NCBI GenBank assembly: GCA_963708805.1
Contig: CAVPUA010000003.1
Coordinates: 62,001-126,000 of the forward strand
Direction: 5' to 3'
Length of the DNA: 64,000 nt
Source of the DNA: CAVPUA01 sp963708805
GTDB taxonomy: Bacteria > Actinomycetota > Actinomycetes > Mycobacteriales > Jatrophihabitantaceae
Below the pieces are notes generated by a model. The model saw only the letters and a list, made by a program, of their open reading frames with translations. It searched no databases and was not told the DNA's origin. Below, piece by piece: positions 19,161 to 28,764 of the stretch. Each line of letters starts with the position of its first letter. Positions within the stretch are counted from its first letter, which is position 1. The position numbers were made by a program, and so were the translations under genes.

Positions 19161-19843
19161 TGCCAGTCGCGTACCGGACGTCACAGTCCTTCGGCCTCGC
19201 CGTGCTGCTGTCGTCCGCGGCCGGCTCGATCGAGGCGTACTCGGTGATCAAGTTGGGCGCATTCGCGGGCGCCCAGACGGGCAACGTGGTGCTGGGTGCG
19301 ATCGAGATCTCGCGCTGGCGATGGACGCCGGCGGCGCGCTACTTGTGGCCGATCCTGGCCTTCGTGGTCGGCATCGTCCTGGCGCGGACCCTGCTCACGC
19401 CACGGGTGGTCCGGCTCGTCCGCCGGCCCTACCGGGCGATCCTCGCCTTCGAGTTGATCATGGTGATCGCGATGGGTTTTCTGCCTGACACCACGCCGCG
19501 CGCGCTGGCCTCGGTGATCATCACGCTCGCCGTGGCAGCCCAGATGTCGACCTTCCGAACCGTCGTCGACATCGGCTACAACAGCGCGTTCACCACCGGA
19601 AATCTGATGAACGCGATCACGGCGGCCCACGCGGCGTTCGTCAAACACGACCACGACGAGCTGGTGCATGCCCGGCGGGTGTCCGGCGTGATCGCCAGCT
19701 TCGTGGCCGGCGCGATCCTCGGCGCCGTGTGCGCCCACGAGTTCGGACGGCACGGCATCTGGCTCGGCGGGGTGCTGCTCGCGGCCGCGCTCGCGTTGTT
19801 CGTCAGCGACCAGCGCCTCGAACGCCAGAGCGTCCCGGAGTAA
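19160..19843 (+). CDS. DUF1275 (YoaK-type) membrane protein
   Basis: Membrane protein of 227 residues with about six helices. Two internal repeats carry the family signatures AGAQTGNVVLGAI and FTTGNLMNAI. DUF1275 proteins are widespread and have no firmly established role. The start codon overlaps the kinase stop codon, so the two are co-translated, suggesting a link between this protein and the sensor. It converges with the response regulator gene, 5 bp between stops. Confidence 0.88.
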   Translation: MPVAYRTSQSFGLAVLLSSAAGSIEAYSVIKLGAFAGAQTGNVVLGAIEISRWRWTPAARYLWPILAFVVGIVLARTLLTPRVVRLVRRPYRAILAFELIMVIAMGFLPDTTPRALASVIITLAVAAQMSTFRTVVDIGYNSAFTTGNLMNAITAAHAAFVKHDHDELVHARRVSGVIASFVAGAILGAVCAHEFGRHGIWLGGVLLAAALALFVSDQRLERQSVPE

Positions 19844-19848
19844 ATCAG

Positions 19849-20508
19849 TTACTCCAGCAAGCCGCGCCGCATGCCCTCGGCCACGGCGGCGGCCCGATCG
19901 GAGACGCCGAGCTTCTCGTACAGGCGCTGGGTGTGGGTCTTGACGGTGCTGGTGCCGATGAACAGCTGCGCGGCCAGTTGCGGGATCGACAGGCCCGCCG
20001 CGAAGCCCCGCAGCACCTGGCCCTCGCGCTCGCTCAGCGCGGGGGCGCCGGGCTGCGAGCGCAACCGGATCTGATCTGCGATGCCCGCCGCCAGCTCGGG
20101 TGGCACCACCGTCGCGCCCTTGGCGACGCGGAGGACCGCGTCGACGATCTCGGCCCGGCGGGCGTCCTTGGACAGGTAGCCCTTGGCGCCCTCCTCGAGC
20201 GCCCGGAACACGACGGCGCTGTCGGTGACGGCCGAGAGCAGCAGCACCTTGGTCGGCAGGCCGTCCCGGACGACGGCGTGAGCGACGTCCAGGCCGTCGA
20301 GATCGGGCATCTGATAGTCGACCAGCGCGACGTCCGGCTTCTCGGCGTTGATCAACTCGAGCGCCTCGCGCCCGTTCTCGGCGGTACCGACGACCTTGAT
20401 CTGGCCACTCTGGGTGAGTCCGCGGGCGACGCCGTCACGGAAGAAGGGATGGTCGTCGACCACGACCACGGTGACTAGTGGATCACTCGCCGGCATGCTG
20501 ATCAGCAT
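19849..20508 (-). CDS. NarL/LuxR-family response regulator
   Basis: DNA-binding response regulator of 219 residues. The receiver domain starts VTVVVVDDHPFFRDGV with acidic pocket DD, phospho-acceptor Asp in VALVDYQMPDLDG, conserved Ser/Thr in LLLSAVTDS and Lys in GYLSKDA. The C-terminal LuxR helix-turn-helix is LSEREGQVLRGFAAGLS...TVKTHTQRLYEKLGV. The start lies 5 bp after the stop of the peptidoglycan-binding gene, so it is probably translated from that transcript. Its presumed kinase is encoded at 17862-19160 on the opposite strand. Confidence 0.92.
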   Translation of the reverse strand: MLISMPASDPLVTVVVVDDHPFFRDGVARGLTQSGQIKVVGTAENGREALELINAEKPDVALVDYQMPDLDGLDVAHAVVRDGLPTKVLLLSAVTDSAVVFRALEEGAKGYLSKDARRAEIVDAVLRVAKGATVVPPELAAGIADQIRLRSQPGAPALSEREGQVLRGFAAGLSIPQLAAQLFIGTSTVKTHTQRLYEKLGVSDRAAAVAEGMRRGLLE

Positions 20509-20513
20509 AGAAG

Positions 20514-20954
20514 TCAGCCGCCCATTTGGTTGTTGCCATGCACCAACATCTGCTGCAAGGCCAGGTACGTGACCTGGTCGAAGTAACCCGTCTGCGGCAG
20601 GTCGGCGTCACGCTGCAGGTACTTGATCGACTGGACGGTCTGGGCGGTCATCTCGCCGTTGACCGGGCCTTCGTAGTAGTTCAGCTCGCCCAGTTCGCGC
20701 TGCAGGTTGGCGACGTAGGCACTCGACACGGGCGCCGGAGTGTTGCCGTTGGTCGGCGCGACCGGATGGGCCGGGTTCACCGGAGCGACCGGCACGCTCG
20801 CGGTGGGCGGGTTGACCGCGGCCGGCTTGGCACCCGCGGTGCCGCTGAAAGCGAAGATCATCGCGATCACCGCGCCGGCGAGGGCGACGGCGCACAGGAC
20901 GGCACCGCCAACGATCAAGCCGGGGGACTTCTTGGAAATCATGACGTCGTCCAT
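20514..20954 (-). CDS. Membrane-anchored peptidoglycan-binding-domain protein
   Basis: Protein of 146 residues. After a short cytoplasmic start (MDDVMISKKS) there is one transmembrane helix (IVGGAVLCAVALAGAVIAMI), then a Pro/Val-rich linker, then a PG_binding_1 domain: YVANLQRELGELNYYEGP, VNGEMTAQTVQSIKYLQ and LPQTGYFDQVTYLAL. The ATG at 20954 follows AAGGAG by 7 bp and is preferred over an in-frame ATG at 21029. It probably binds cell wall outside the membrane. It leads a two-gene unit with the response regulator; an 18-bp palindrome lies 113 bp upstream. Confidence 0.82.
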   Translation of the reverse strand: MDDVMISKKSPGLIVGGAVLCAVALAGAVIAMIFAFSGTAGAKPAAVNPPTASVPVAPVNPAHPVAPTNGNTPAPVSSAYVANLQRELGELNYYEGPVNGEMTAQTVQSIKYLQRDADLPQTGYFDQVTYLALQQMLVHGNNQMGG

Positions 20955-21066
20955 GGCGAACTCCTTGTCTGCTCGGCCCGAACCGTTCGGGCTGACCAGT
21001 CCAATCTCGCCGGGAGCGGGCGCTCGCACAGTCGGGCGGTGAGGTGATCGCGGGGACGAACGTCGG

Positions 21067-21084
21067 CTCCCCCGATTGGGGGAG
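21067..21084. promoter_or_regulatory. 18-bp near-palindrome CTCCCCCGATTGGGGGAG
   Basis: This is the first of two closely matching 18-bp sites (the other at 22238-22255; consensus STCCCCCGATYGGGGGAS). Each abuts the stop codon of the upstream minus-strand gene and lies 100-113 bp before the start of the next. They could be operators for the local response regulator or compact terminators; no T-tract follows either. Confidence 0.5.
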
Positions 21085-21555
21085 TCAGATGTGGCGGTGG
21101 ATCGCGCGGATGATGTCCTGCCAGAACCCGAGTCCGAGCACGACGAGCCCGGCGACGGTCGCGGCGATGATCACGATGTCGACCGAGCGCCGGCCCTGCT
21201 TCTGCCAGTAGACGTCCTTCAGATGGATCCAGAGCGCGAACTCGTCGAGCGTCAGCGCGGCGCCGATGCCGAACAGGATCGCGACCGTGGTGCGTCCGGC
21301 GCGAAAATGAAGCGCGTTGGACAGATAGCCGGTGATCAAAAGCAACAGGATGCCCGGCACCATGTGGTGCAGGTGGGTCTTGCCGACCTGGACGTCGTGG
21401 AACGGCCCGCGGCCCGCCCGGATCGAGTACGTGACGGCTCGAACGATCAGGAACGTGACGAGAAACGAGACCAGCACCCAGAACGCCTGTTCCTTGCCGG
21501 CGTCGAGGATGTGATGGCGGTAGCCGCGAGCAATGTCGTGCCAGAAGCCGTGCAT
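21085..21555 (-). CDS. Conserved integral membrane protein with HLHH motif
   Basis: Protein of 156 residues with about four transmembrane helices: WVLVSFLVTFLIVRAVTYSI, MVPGILLLLITGYL, TVAILFGIGAALTLDEFALWI and IVIIAATVAGLVVLGLGFW. A conserved-looking polar loop GKTHLHHMVPG and the acidic LTLDEFALW are candidates for metal or substrate contacts. The overall pattern is common among actinobacterial membrane proteins of unknown function. I do not assign a role. It is separated from its upstream neighbour by the inverted repeat at 21598-21638. Confidence 0.7.
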   Translation of the reverse strand: MHGFWHDIARGYRHHILDAGKEQAFWVLVSFLVTFLIVRAVTYSIRAGRGPFHDVQVGKTHLHHMVPGILLLLITGYLSNALHFRAGRTTVAILFGIGAALTLDEFALWIHLKDVYWQKQGRRSVDIVIIAATVAGLVVLGLGFWQDIIRAIHRHI

Positions 21556-21597
21556 GCGTCCTCTTCGATTCAGCCTGGTCCGATCAGGCTAGTGCGC

Positions 21598-21638
21598 CCA
21601 AAGATGACCATGGCCATTTCGGCCATGATCATCTTTGG
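21598..21638. terminator. 18-bp inverted repeat, 17 of 18 paired
   Basis: Left arm 21598-21615 (CCAAAGATGACCATGGCC) and right arm 21621-21638 pair except at one position, with loop ATTTC. It lies 13 bp beyond the stop of the minus-strand gene at 21651-22139 and is the best candidate for its terminator. It also precedes the start of the HLHH membrane gene by 43 bp. Confidence 0.65.
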
Positions 21639-21650
21639 TGGAAGCCCGGG

Positions 21651-22139
21651 TCAGCGCGCGGCCGCCACCAGCTGGCCGGTCGGCTGAACGCCCAGCGCGC
21701 GGGCCCGGCGCCACACGATCTCGGCTTGGACCGCCAGCATGATCCCGACCATTAACAGGATCTCGCCGATTCCACTCTCGTACGGCGTGTGGGTCAGGTA
21801 GGCGATCGTGCCCAGGACGAACTTGAACGCGACCAGGGCCAGGAACATCCCGACGGTGAAGACGGTGCCCTGGGTGAGGACCCGGCCGTCCGCGGCGCGC
21901 CAGACCCGAGTGCGCGTGCCGCGGATCAGGCCGACGACCAGGCTGGCCACCAGGCTCACGGCCAGCAGGAGAATCGTGGCGCCGTCGTGGGCGACGTGGA
22001 CGCCCAGGCAGATTCCGACGATGCCGTAGATGATCGCCAGCTTGAACCGGGCGTGACCGGTGACCGGCGAGACGCGCGTCTGCTTGTAGATCGCGTAGCC
22101 CACCAGGGCCAGGATGGCGATCAGTTCGAACATGCTCAT
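21651..22139 (-). CDS. Five-helix membrane protein, possibly DUF1453/CcdC-like
   Basis: Protein of 162 residues, mostly hydrophobic: FELIAILALVGYAIYKQT, FKLAIIYGIVGICLGVHV, ATILLLAVSLVASLVVGLI, the FTVGMFLALVAFKFVLGTIA segment and IGEILLMVGIMLAVQAEI. R-G-T-R-T-R-V-W before helix 4 resembles the DUF1453/CcdC pattern. The ATG at 22139 (MSMFELIA) with GGAG upstream is preferred over 22199. Function unknown; the palindrome 22238-22255 lies 100 bp upstream. Confidence 0.68.
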   Translation of the reverse strand: MSMFELIAILALVGYAIYKQTRVSPVTGHARFKLAIIYGIVGICLGVHVAHDGATILLLAVSLVASLVVGLIRGTRTRVWRAADGRVLTQGTVFTVGMFLALVAFKFVLGTIAYLTHTPYESGIGEILLMVGIMLAVQAEIVWRRARALGVQPTGQLVAAAR

Positions 22140-22237
22140 CGGAGTTCTCCTCGTCGTTGTTCCGTTGAGGACAACGATCGCCTGGGGGCCCGCGCCCAAC
22201 CGTCCGACGACAAGCCGACATGGTGGCTGATGCCGAC

Positions 22238-22255
22238 GTCCCCCGATCGGGGGAC
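22238..22255. promoter_or_regulatory. Perfect 18-bp palindrome GTCCCCCGATCGGGGGAC
   Basis: The second of the paired G/C palindromes in the two-component region. It touches the TAG stop of the gene at 22255-22905 and lies 99 bp upstream of the membrane-protein ATG at 22139. Fully self-complementary with no loop when read as dsDNA, which favours protein binding; as RNA it would form a tight hairpin. Confidence 0.5.
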
Positions 22256-22905
22256 TAGCTGTTGATCGAGAACTGGGCGGTCGTGCCCTGAGTCCCGTTG
22301 AGGTAGGCGTACAGCGTGTACGTGCCGGCGCCCACCTTCTGCCTCGTGCCGCAGTTGGTCTCGGACGAATAGCCCGACCAGGCGACGGTCTTGGCCACCG
22401 TCGAGTTCACCGCGAGCGTCTCGACGTCCGGCGTCGGATCGATCTTGCAGTCGTGGCTGCCCCAGACGCGGGCGGCGCCGTTGTAGACGCGGAACTCGAT
22501 CTGGGCGTCGCCCAGCGCCTCGGTGCACGGCGTCGGGCCGGTGTTGGTCACCTGCATCGCGACGACGGGCTGGTCACCCACGTTGTACGTCGGCTTGTCG
22601 GTGGCGGCGACGATCTTCAGCTGCGCGGGCGTGCACGCTCCGAGCGCCGTGGACCCCGACGCAGTGGGACTCGGCGTCGTCGCGCCGCTGGTCGTGCTCA
22701 CACTCGAGGGGGGCGGCGACGTGGTGCTCGGTGTGGTCGAGGACGACCTCGACGTGGTGCTGGCCGCGGTCACCGCACCGCCACCGGAACCCAGCGTGTG
22801 CAAGGTGATCACGAGCAGGAAGATGACCGCCACGAACACCGCCAGCAGCACCACACGCCGACGCCAGTACACGGTGGCGGGCAGGTTTCCGACTGGACGA
22901 AGCAT
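22255..22905 (-). CDS. Membrane-anchored secreted protein (Rv3587c-like)
   Basis: Protein of 216 residues. One N-terminal helix (RRRVVLLAVFVAVIFLLVITL) is followed by a Ser/Thr/Pro-rich spacer of about 45 residues and a beta-rich outer domain: CTPAQLKIVAATDKPTYNVG, AMQVTNTGPTPC, WGSHDCKI and FSINS at the end. Four cysteines in the domain could form two disulfides. Architecture and its place next to mutY match Rv3587c of M. tuberculosis, a membrane protein of unknown function. Low-complexity spacer suggests the domain reaches into the cell wall. Confidence 0.75.
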   Translation of the reverse strand: MLRPVGNLPATVYWRRRVVLLAVFVAVIFLLVITLHTLGSGGGAVTAASTTSRSSSTTPSTTSPPPSSVSTTSGATTPSPTASGSTALGACTPAQLKIVAATDKPTYNVGDQPVVAMQVTNTGPTPCTEALGDAQIEFRVYNGAARVWGSHDCKIDPTPDVETLAVNSTVAKTVAWSGYSSETNCGTRQKVGAGTYTLYAYLNGTQGTTAQFSINS

Positions 22906-22972
22906 GGCTCTCGCAGGCTATCCGAGGCGCCTGGGTGTGCCCGGTCACCGCGCCGCGTGCAAGCATCGGCGG

Positions 22973-23845
22973 ATGGCCACCGACCTCGTGACTCCCCTCG
23001 TCGGATGGTTTCGGGCCAACGCCCGGGTGCTGCCGTGGCGCGGGACGGGGGCCACCCCGTGGCGAGTGCTGGTCAGCGAGATCATGCTGCAGCAGACGCC
23101 CGTGGCCCGGGTGGAACCGGTGTTCGACCAGTGGGTGCGGCGCTGGCCGAAACCGGCCGACCTGGCCGCCGAGAGCGCCGGCGAGGCCGTGCGGATGTGG
23201 GGCAAGCTGGGCTATCCGCGCCGGGCCCTGCGGCTGCACGAGTGCGCGCGCGCCATCGTCGAGCGGCACGGCGGCGAGGTACCCGCCGACGTGGACGAAC
23301 TGCTCGCGCTGCCGGGCATCGGTGCGTACACAGCGCGGGCCGTGGCCGTCTTCGCCTTCGGCCAGCGCCAGCCGGTGGTCGACACCAACGTCCGCCGGGT
23401 GGTGGCGCGGTCCGTGCTCGGCCAGGGGGATGCCGGTCCCCCGTCCACCACGCGCGACCTGGCTGTGGTCGACGAACTGCTGCCGCCCTCGCCGGCGCTC
23501 GCGGCCGAGTTCAGCGTCGCGCTGATGGAGCTGGGCGCTCTCGTGTGCGTGGCGCGGGCGCCCCGCTGCCCGGCCTGCCCGCTCGAGGCTTCCTGCGCCT
23601 GGATCGCCGCGGGCTCGCCGCCCTACCTGGGGCCGTCGGTGCGGCCGCAGCGCTTCGCGGGAACCGACCGCCAGGTGCGGGGGTTGTTGCTCGACGTTCT
23701 GCGCGACGCGGACGGACCGGTCACCGCCGCCCAACTGGACGTCGTCTGGCCCGACGCGGTGCAACGAGCTCGCGCCCTGGACGGCCTGATCGCCGACGGC
23801 CTGATCGACCCGCTCCCCGACGACACGTTCGCGCTGCCGGGCTGA
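22973..23845 (+). CDS. mutY: Adenine DNA glycosylase MutY
   Basis: Base-excision repair enzyme of 290 residues that removes adenine mispaired with 8-oxoguanine. The catalytic Glu is in SEIMLQQTPVARV; the HhH-GPD motif is LPGIGAYTARAVAVFAFG followed by the conserved VDTNVRRV. Four cysteines (C-x6-C-x2-C-x5-C in CVARAPRCPACPLEASC) hold a [4Fe-4S] cluster. The C-terminal NUDIX-like domain of E. coli MutY is absent or very short, as in mycobacterial MutY. The ATG at 22973 gives a normal N terminus (WFRANARVLPWR). Intact. Confidence 0.93.
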   Translation: MATDLVTPLVGWFRANARVLPWRGTGATPWRVLVSEIMLQQTPVARVEPVFDQWVRRWPKPADLAAESAGEAVRMWGKLGYPRRALRLHECARAIVERHGGEVPADVDELLALPGIGAYTARAVAVFAFGQRQPVVDTNVRRVVARSVLGQGDAGPPSTTRDLAVVDELLPPSPALAAEFSVALMELGALVCVARAPRCPACPLEASCAWIAAGSPPYLGPSVRPQRFAGTDRQVRGLLLDVLRDADGPVTAAQLDVVWPDAVQRARALDGLIADGLIDPLPDDTFALPG

Positions 23846-23858
23846 GCTCCCCTCGCCC

Positions 23859-23925
23859 CGAGTGGTCGATTTTCAGCCGAGTGGCCGAGAATTCGCGGCC
23901 ACTCGCGCCGAAATCGGCCACTCGG
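23859..23925. terminator. Nested palindrome with four half-sites (GAGTGGCC type)
   Basis: Outer arms 23859-23873 and 23911-23925 pair at 14 of 15 positions. The inner 10-bp hairpin is CGAGTGGCCG at 23878-23887 and CGGCCACTCG at 23896-23905. The arm sequence is nearly that of the element at 7699-7770, 16 kb away, so this is a dispersed repeat family. It lies between convergent mutY and clpC. Confidence 0.72.
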
Positions 23926-23949
23926 CGGACGGGGTGGGGACGGCGACGA

Positions 23950-23980
23950 GGCCCGCGCCCCGAGGTGTGGGGCGCGGGCC
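23950..23980. terminator. Perfect 12-bp GC hairpin downstream of clpC
   Basis: GGCCCGCGCCCC at 23950-23961 and its complement at 23969-23980 enclose a 7-nt loop. The hairpin ends 14 bp from the clpC stop. It is a conventional GC-rich terminator for clpC, next to the nested palindrome that can serve mutY. Confidence 0.75.
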
Positions 23981-23994
23981 TTGTCGCGTGTGCT

Positions 23995-26487
<2,493 letters not shown>

Positions 26488-26594
26488 GTGAATAGCTCCT
26501 TCCGCGCAGCCCCGCTAATGGGTTGAGTCTAGTCGCCCCATCGAGGCAGCCGTCGGGTTCAACGGCCGGCCCCGCCCGGTAATGCCCGGATCGC

Positions 26595-26611
26595 GTCCGC
26601 TGGCAGCGAAC
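26595..26611. promoter_or_regulatory. Candidate ClgR operator upstream of clpC
   Basis: Read on the minus strand, GTTCGCTGCCAGCGGAC is a palindrome with one mismatch and fits the ClgR box GTTCGC-N5-GCG described for actinobacterial clp promoters. It lies 108-124 bp upstream of the clpC ATG in a 244-bp non-coding gap. ClgR itself is not encoded in the window. Confidence 0.55.
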
Positions 26612-26731
26612 GCGGGGCCGCAGCGGGCCCGTCGGGCGCCATCCCGAGGGCCCGCGTACGGGGTGCAGGGGCGAGCCCCCGGCGAGCGACCGGCTCTGGG
26701 AGTGGCCGCGCGCAACGCACTGATCGAACGT

Positions 26732-27070
26732 TCAGCTGGACGTTTCGTAGGCCTCGACGATGGCGGCCGGGATGCGACCACGATCACTCACTGCGTAACC
26801 GTTCGTGCGCGCCCATTCACGAATCGCCTGAATGCGATTGCGATCAGAGCGGGCCGAGCTGCGACCGCTGCCGCGCTTTCCGGACGTGGACGCACGACCC
26901 GCGCGGCGCGCATTAGCCACATACGGAGAGAGCGCGTCGCGCAGCTTGGCGGCGTTCTTCTTCGACAGATCGATTTCATAAGAGCTGCCGTCGAGGCCGA
27001 AGGTGACCGTCTCGGCGGCGGTGCCACCGTCGATATCGTCCTCCAGGATGACCTGGACCCGCTGCGCCAT
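26732..27070 (-). CDS. lsr2: Nucleoid-associated silencer Lsr2
   Basis: H-NS-like DNA-bridging protein of 112 residues. The N-terminal dimerisation domain is MAQRVQVILEDDIDGG...TVTFGLDGSSYEIDLS. A basic Gly/Ser linker follows (RASTSGKRGSGRSSAR), then the C-terminal DNA-binding domain IREWARTNGYAVSDRGRIPAAIVEAY with the minor-groove RGR loop. It lies between clpC and lysS as in mycobacteria (Rv3596c-Rv3598c). GGGAGGAG precedes the ATG. Lsr2 typically silences AT-rich acquired DNA. Confidence 0.96.
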   Translation of the reverse strand: MAQRVQVILEDDIDGGTAAETVTFGLDGSSYEIDLSKKNAAKLRDALSPYVANARRAGRASTSGKRGSGRSSARSDRNRIQAIREWARTNGYAVSDRGRIPAAIVEAYETSS

Positions 27071-27104
27071 TTAAAGCTCCTCCCAAATAAGGATATTGGC
27101 CTCG

Positions 27105-27110
27105 AGTATA
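27105..27110 (-). promoter_or_regulatory. Possible -10 box of lsr2
   Basis: Minus-strand TATACT, matching 5 of 6 consensus positions, lies 35 bp upstream of the lsr2 ATG in a locally AT-rich gap of 88 bp. No good -35 at 16-18 bp was seen. Confidence 0.45.
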
Positions 27111-27158
27111 GGCCTAGGTTAACCACGGGAGGAATCCCGAGCGGGCAACCGCTCAGAT

Positions 27159-28667
27159 TTATAGCGGTTTCAAAAGTGGAAAGAGAATCGTCTCGCGAAT
27201 GCTGCGCCGACCGGTCAGAAGCATGACCAAGCGATCGACGCCCAGGCCGAGCCCACCCGTCGGAGGCATTCCGTACTCGAGTGCACGCAAGAAATCCTCG
27301 TCGAGCTCCATAGCTTCGGGGTCACCCTTTGCCGCGGCCAGAGATTGCGCGACCAATCGTCGGCGCTGCTCGACCGGGTCGGCCATTTCTGAATAAGCCG
27401 GAGCAATTTCCATTCCGCCGATGATCAGATCCCAGGCCTCGGCCAGGCGGGGGTCGTCACGATGCGGACGGGCCAGCGGGCGAACCTCGGCGGGATAGTC
27501 GCGGACGAACGTGGGCTGCATCAACGTGTGCTCGACCAACTTCTCGTACAGTTCGAGGACGACCTGACCCGCCGACCAGTCGGGCTGGAACGCCACGCCG
27601 TGGGCATCGGCGAGCTGCCGCAGCCGCTCGACGTCCGTGTCGAGGGACACCGGCTCGCCGACCGCGTCCGAGACGAGCTCGAAAACCGTCACCGAACGCC
27701 ACTCACCGTGCAGCTCGATCTCGGTGCCGTCAGGTGCCACGGGCGTGCGGACGTCGATCGCGTCGGCCGCGTTGAGGATCAGCGCCCGGGTCAGCTCGGC
27801 CATGGTGTCGTAGTCGCCGTAGGACTCGTACGCCTCGAGCATCGTGTACTCGGGCGAGTGGGTCGAGTCGACACCCTCGTTGCGGAAGGCGGGCCCGATC
27901 TCGTAGACGCGTTCGATACCACCGACGATCGCGCGCTTCAGGTAGAGCTCGGTGGCGATGCGCAGCGACATGTCGAGGTCGAACGCATTGAGGTGGGTGT
28001 GGAACGGCCGGGCGGCAGCCCCCCCGTGAATCGTCTGCAGGACTGGGGTCTCGACCTCGACGTAGTCGCGATCGTTGAGCGTCTCGCGCAGCGAGCGGGT
28101 GATCAACGCCCGTTGGCGGACCATCTGCCGCGCCTCGGGTCGCACGATCAGGTCCAGGTAGCGCTGCCGCACGCGTGTCTCTTCGTTGAGCGGCTTGTGG
28201 GCGACCGGCAGCGGACGCAGGGCCTTGGCCGCGAGTTGCCAGCGATCGGCCAGTACCGAGAGCTCACCCCGCTTGGACGCGATCACCTCTCCCTCCGCGA
28301 AGACGATGTCGCCGAGGTCGACGTCGGACTTCCACGCGGCCAGCGATTCGGGACCGACGCGATCTTGCGACAGCATGATCTGCAGTTCGACGCCGCCCTC
28401 GCGCACCGTGGCGAAGGCGAGCTTGCCCGTGTTGCGCACGAAGATCACTCGCCCTGACACCCCGACGCGGTCTCCGGTCTCGACGCCGGCCTCGAGTTCG
28501 GGATAGCGCTCGCGTACATCGGCCAGGCTCGCCGTCCGGTCGACGTGCACCGGGAAGGGAAAGGTGGCCGGGTCGGCGGCGAGACGGTCGTACTTCTCGC
28601 GGCGGATTCGGACCTGTTCGGGAAGATCGACTTCTTCGTCGGGGGACTCACTCGGCGTCTCGCTCAC
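27159..28667 (-). CDS. lysS: Lysyl-tRNA synthetase, class II
   Basis: Class II synthetase of 502 residues that charges tRNA-Lys. The OB-fold anticodon domain occupies about residues 65-170 (VGVSGRVIFVRNTGKLAFATV). Class II motif 1 is near YVEVETPVLQ, motif 2 is YEIGPAFRNEGVDSTHSPEYTMLE and motif 3 is GLGLGVDRLVMLLTG. The protein ends FPLLKPL. A 7-bp hairpin, AACCGCT..AGCGGTT on the minus strand, spans the stop codon and may be a weak terminator or attenuator before lsr2. Intact. Confidence 0.96.
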   Translation of the reverse strand: MSETPSESPDEEVDLPEQVRIRREKYDRLAADPATFPFPVHVDRTASLADVRERYPELEAGVETGDRVGVSGRVIFVRNTGKLAFATVREGGVELQIMLSQDRVGPESLAAWKSDVDLGDIVFAEGEVIASKRGELSVLADRWQLAAKALRPLPVAHKPLNEETRVRQRYLDLIVRPEARQMVRQRALITRSLRETLNDRDYVEVETPVLQTIHGGAAARPFHTHLNAFDLDMSLRIATELYLKRAIVGGIERVYEIGPAFRNEGVDSTHSPEYTMLEAYESYGDYDTMAELTRALILNAADAIDVRTPVAPDGTEIELHGEWRSVTVFELVSDAVGEPVSLDTDVERLRQLADAHGVAFQPDWSAGQVVLELYEKLVEHTLMQPTFVRDYPAEVRPLARPHRDDPRLAEAWDLIIGGMEIAPAYSEMADPVEQRRRLVAQSLAAAKGDPEAMELDEDFLRALEYGMPPTGGLGLGVDRLVMLLTGRRSIRETILFPLLKPL

Positions 28668-28764
28668 GGCGCCAAGCCTATAGACGGCCCGTTGACTAAT
28701 GTCATGGGCGAAAGGTGCCGGGTCCTACTGCCGCCGCCGGACTCGACGCGGCAGGGTCGTGCGC

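Noticed and set aside
21067..22255. DosR/DevR-type boxes at the G/C palindromes
   Set aside because: The DosR consensus runs GGGAC..GTCCC around an A/T centre. These sites have the opposite arm order and a GATC/GATT centre.
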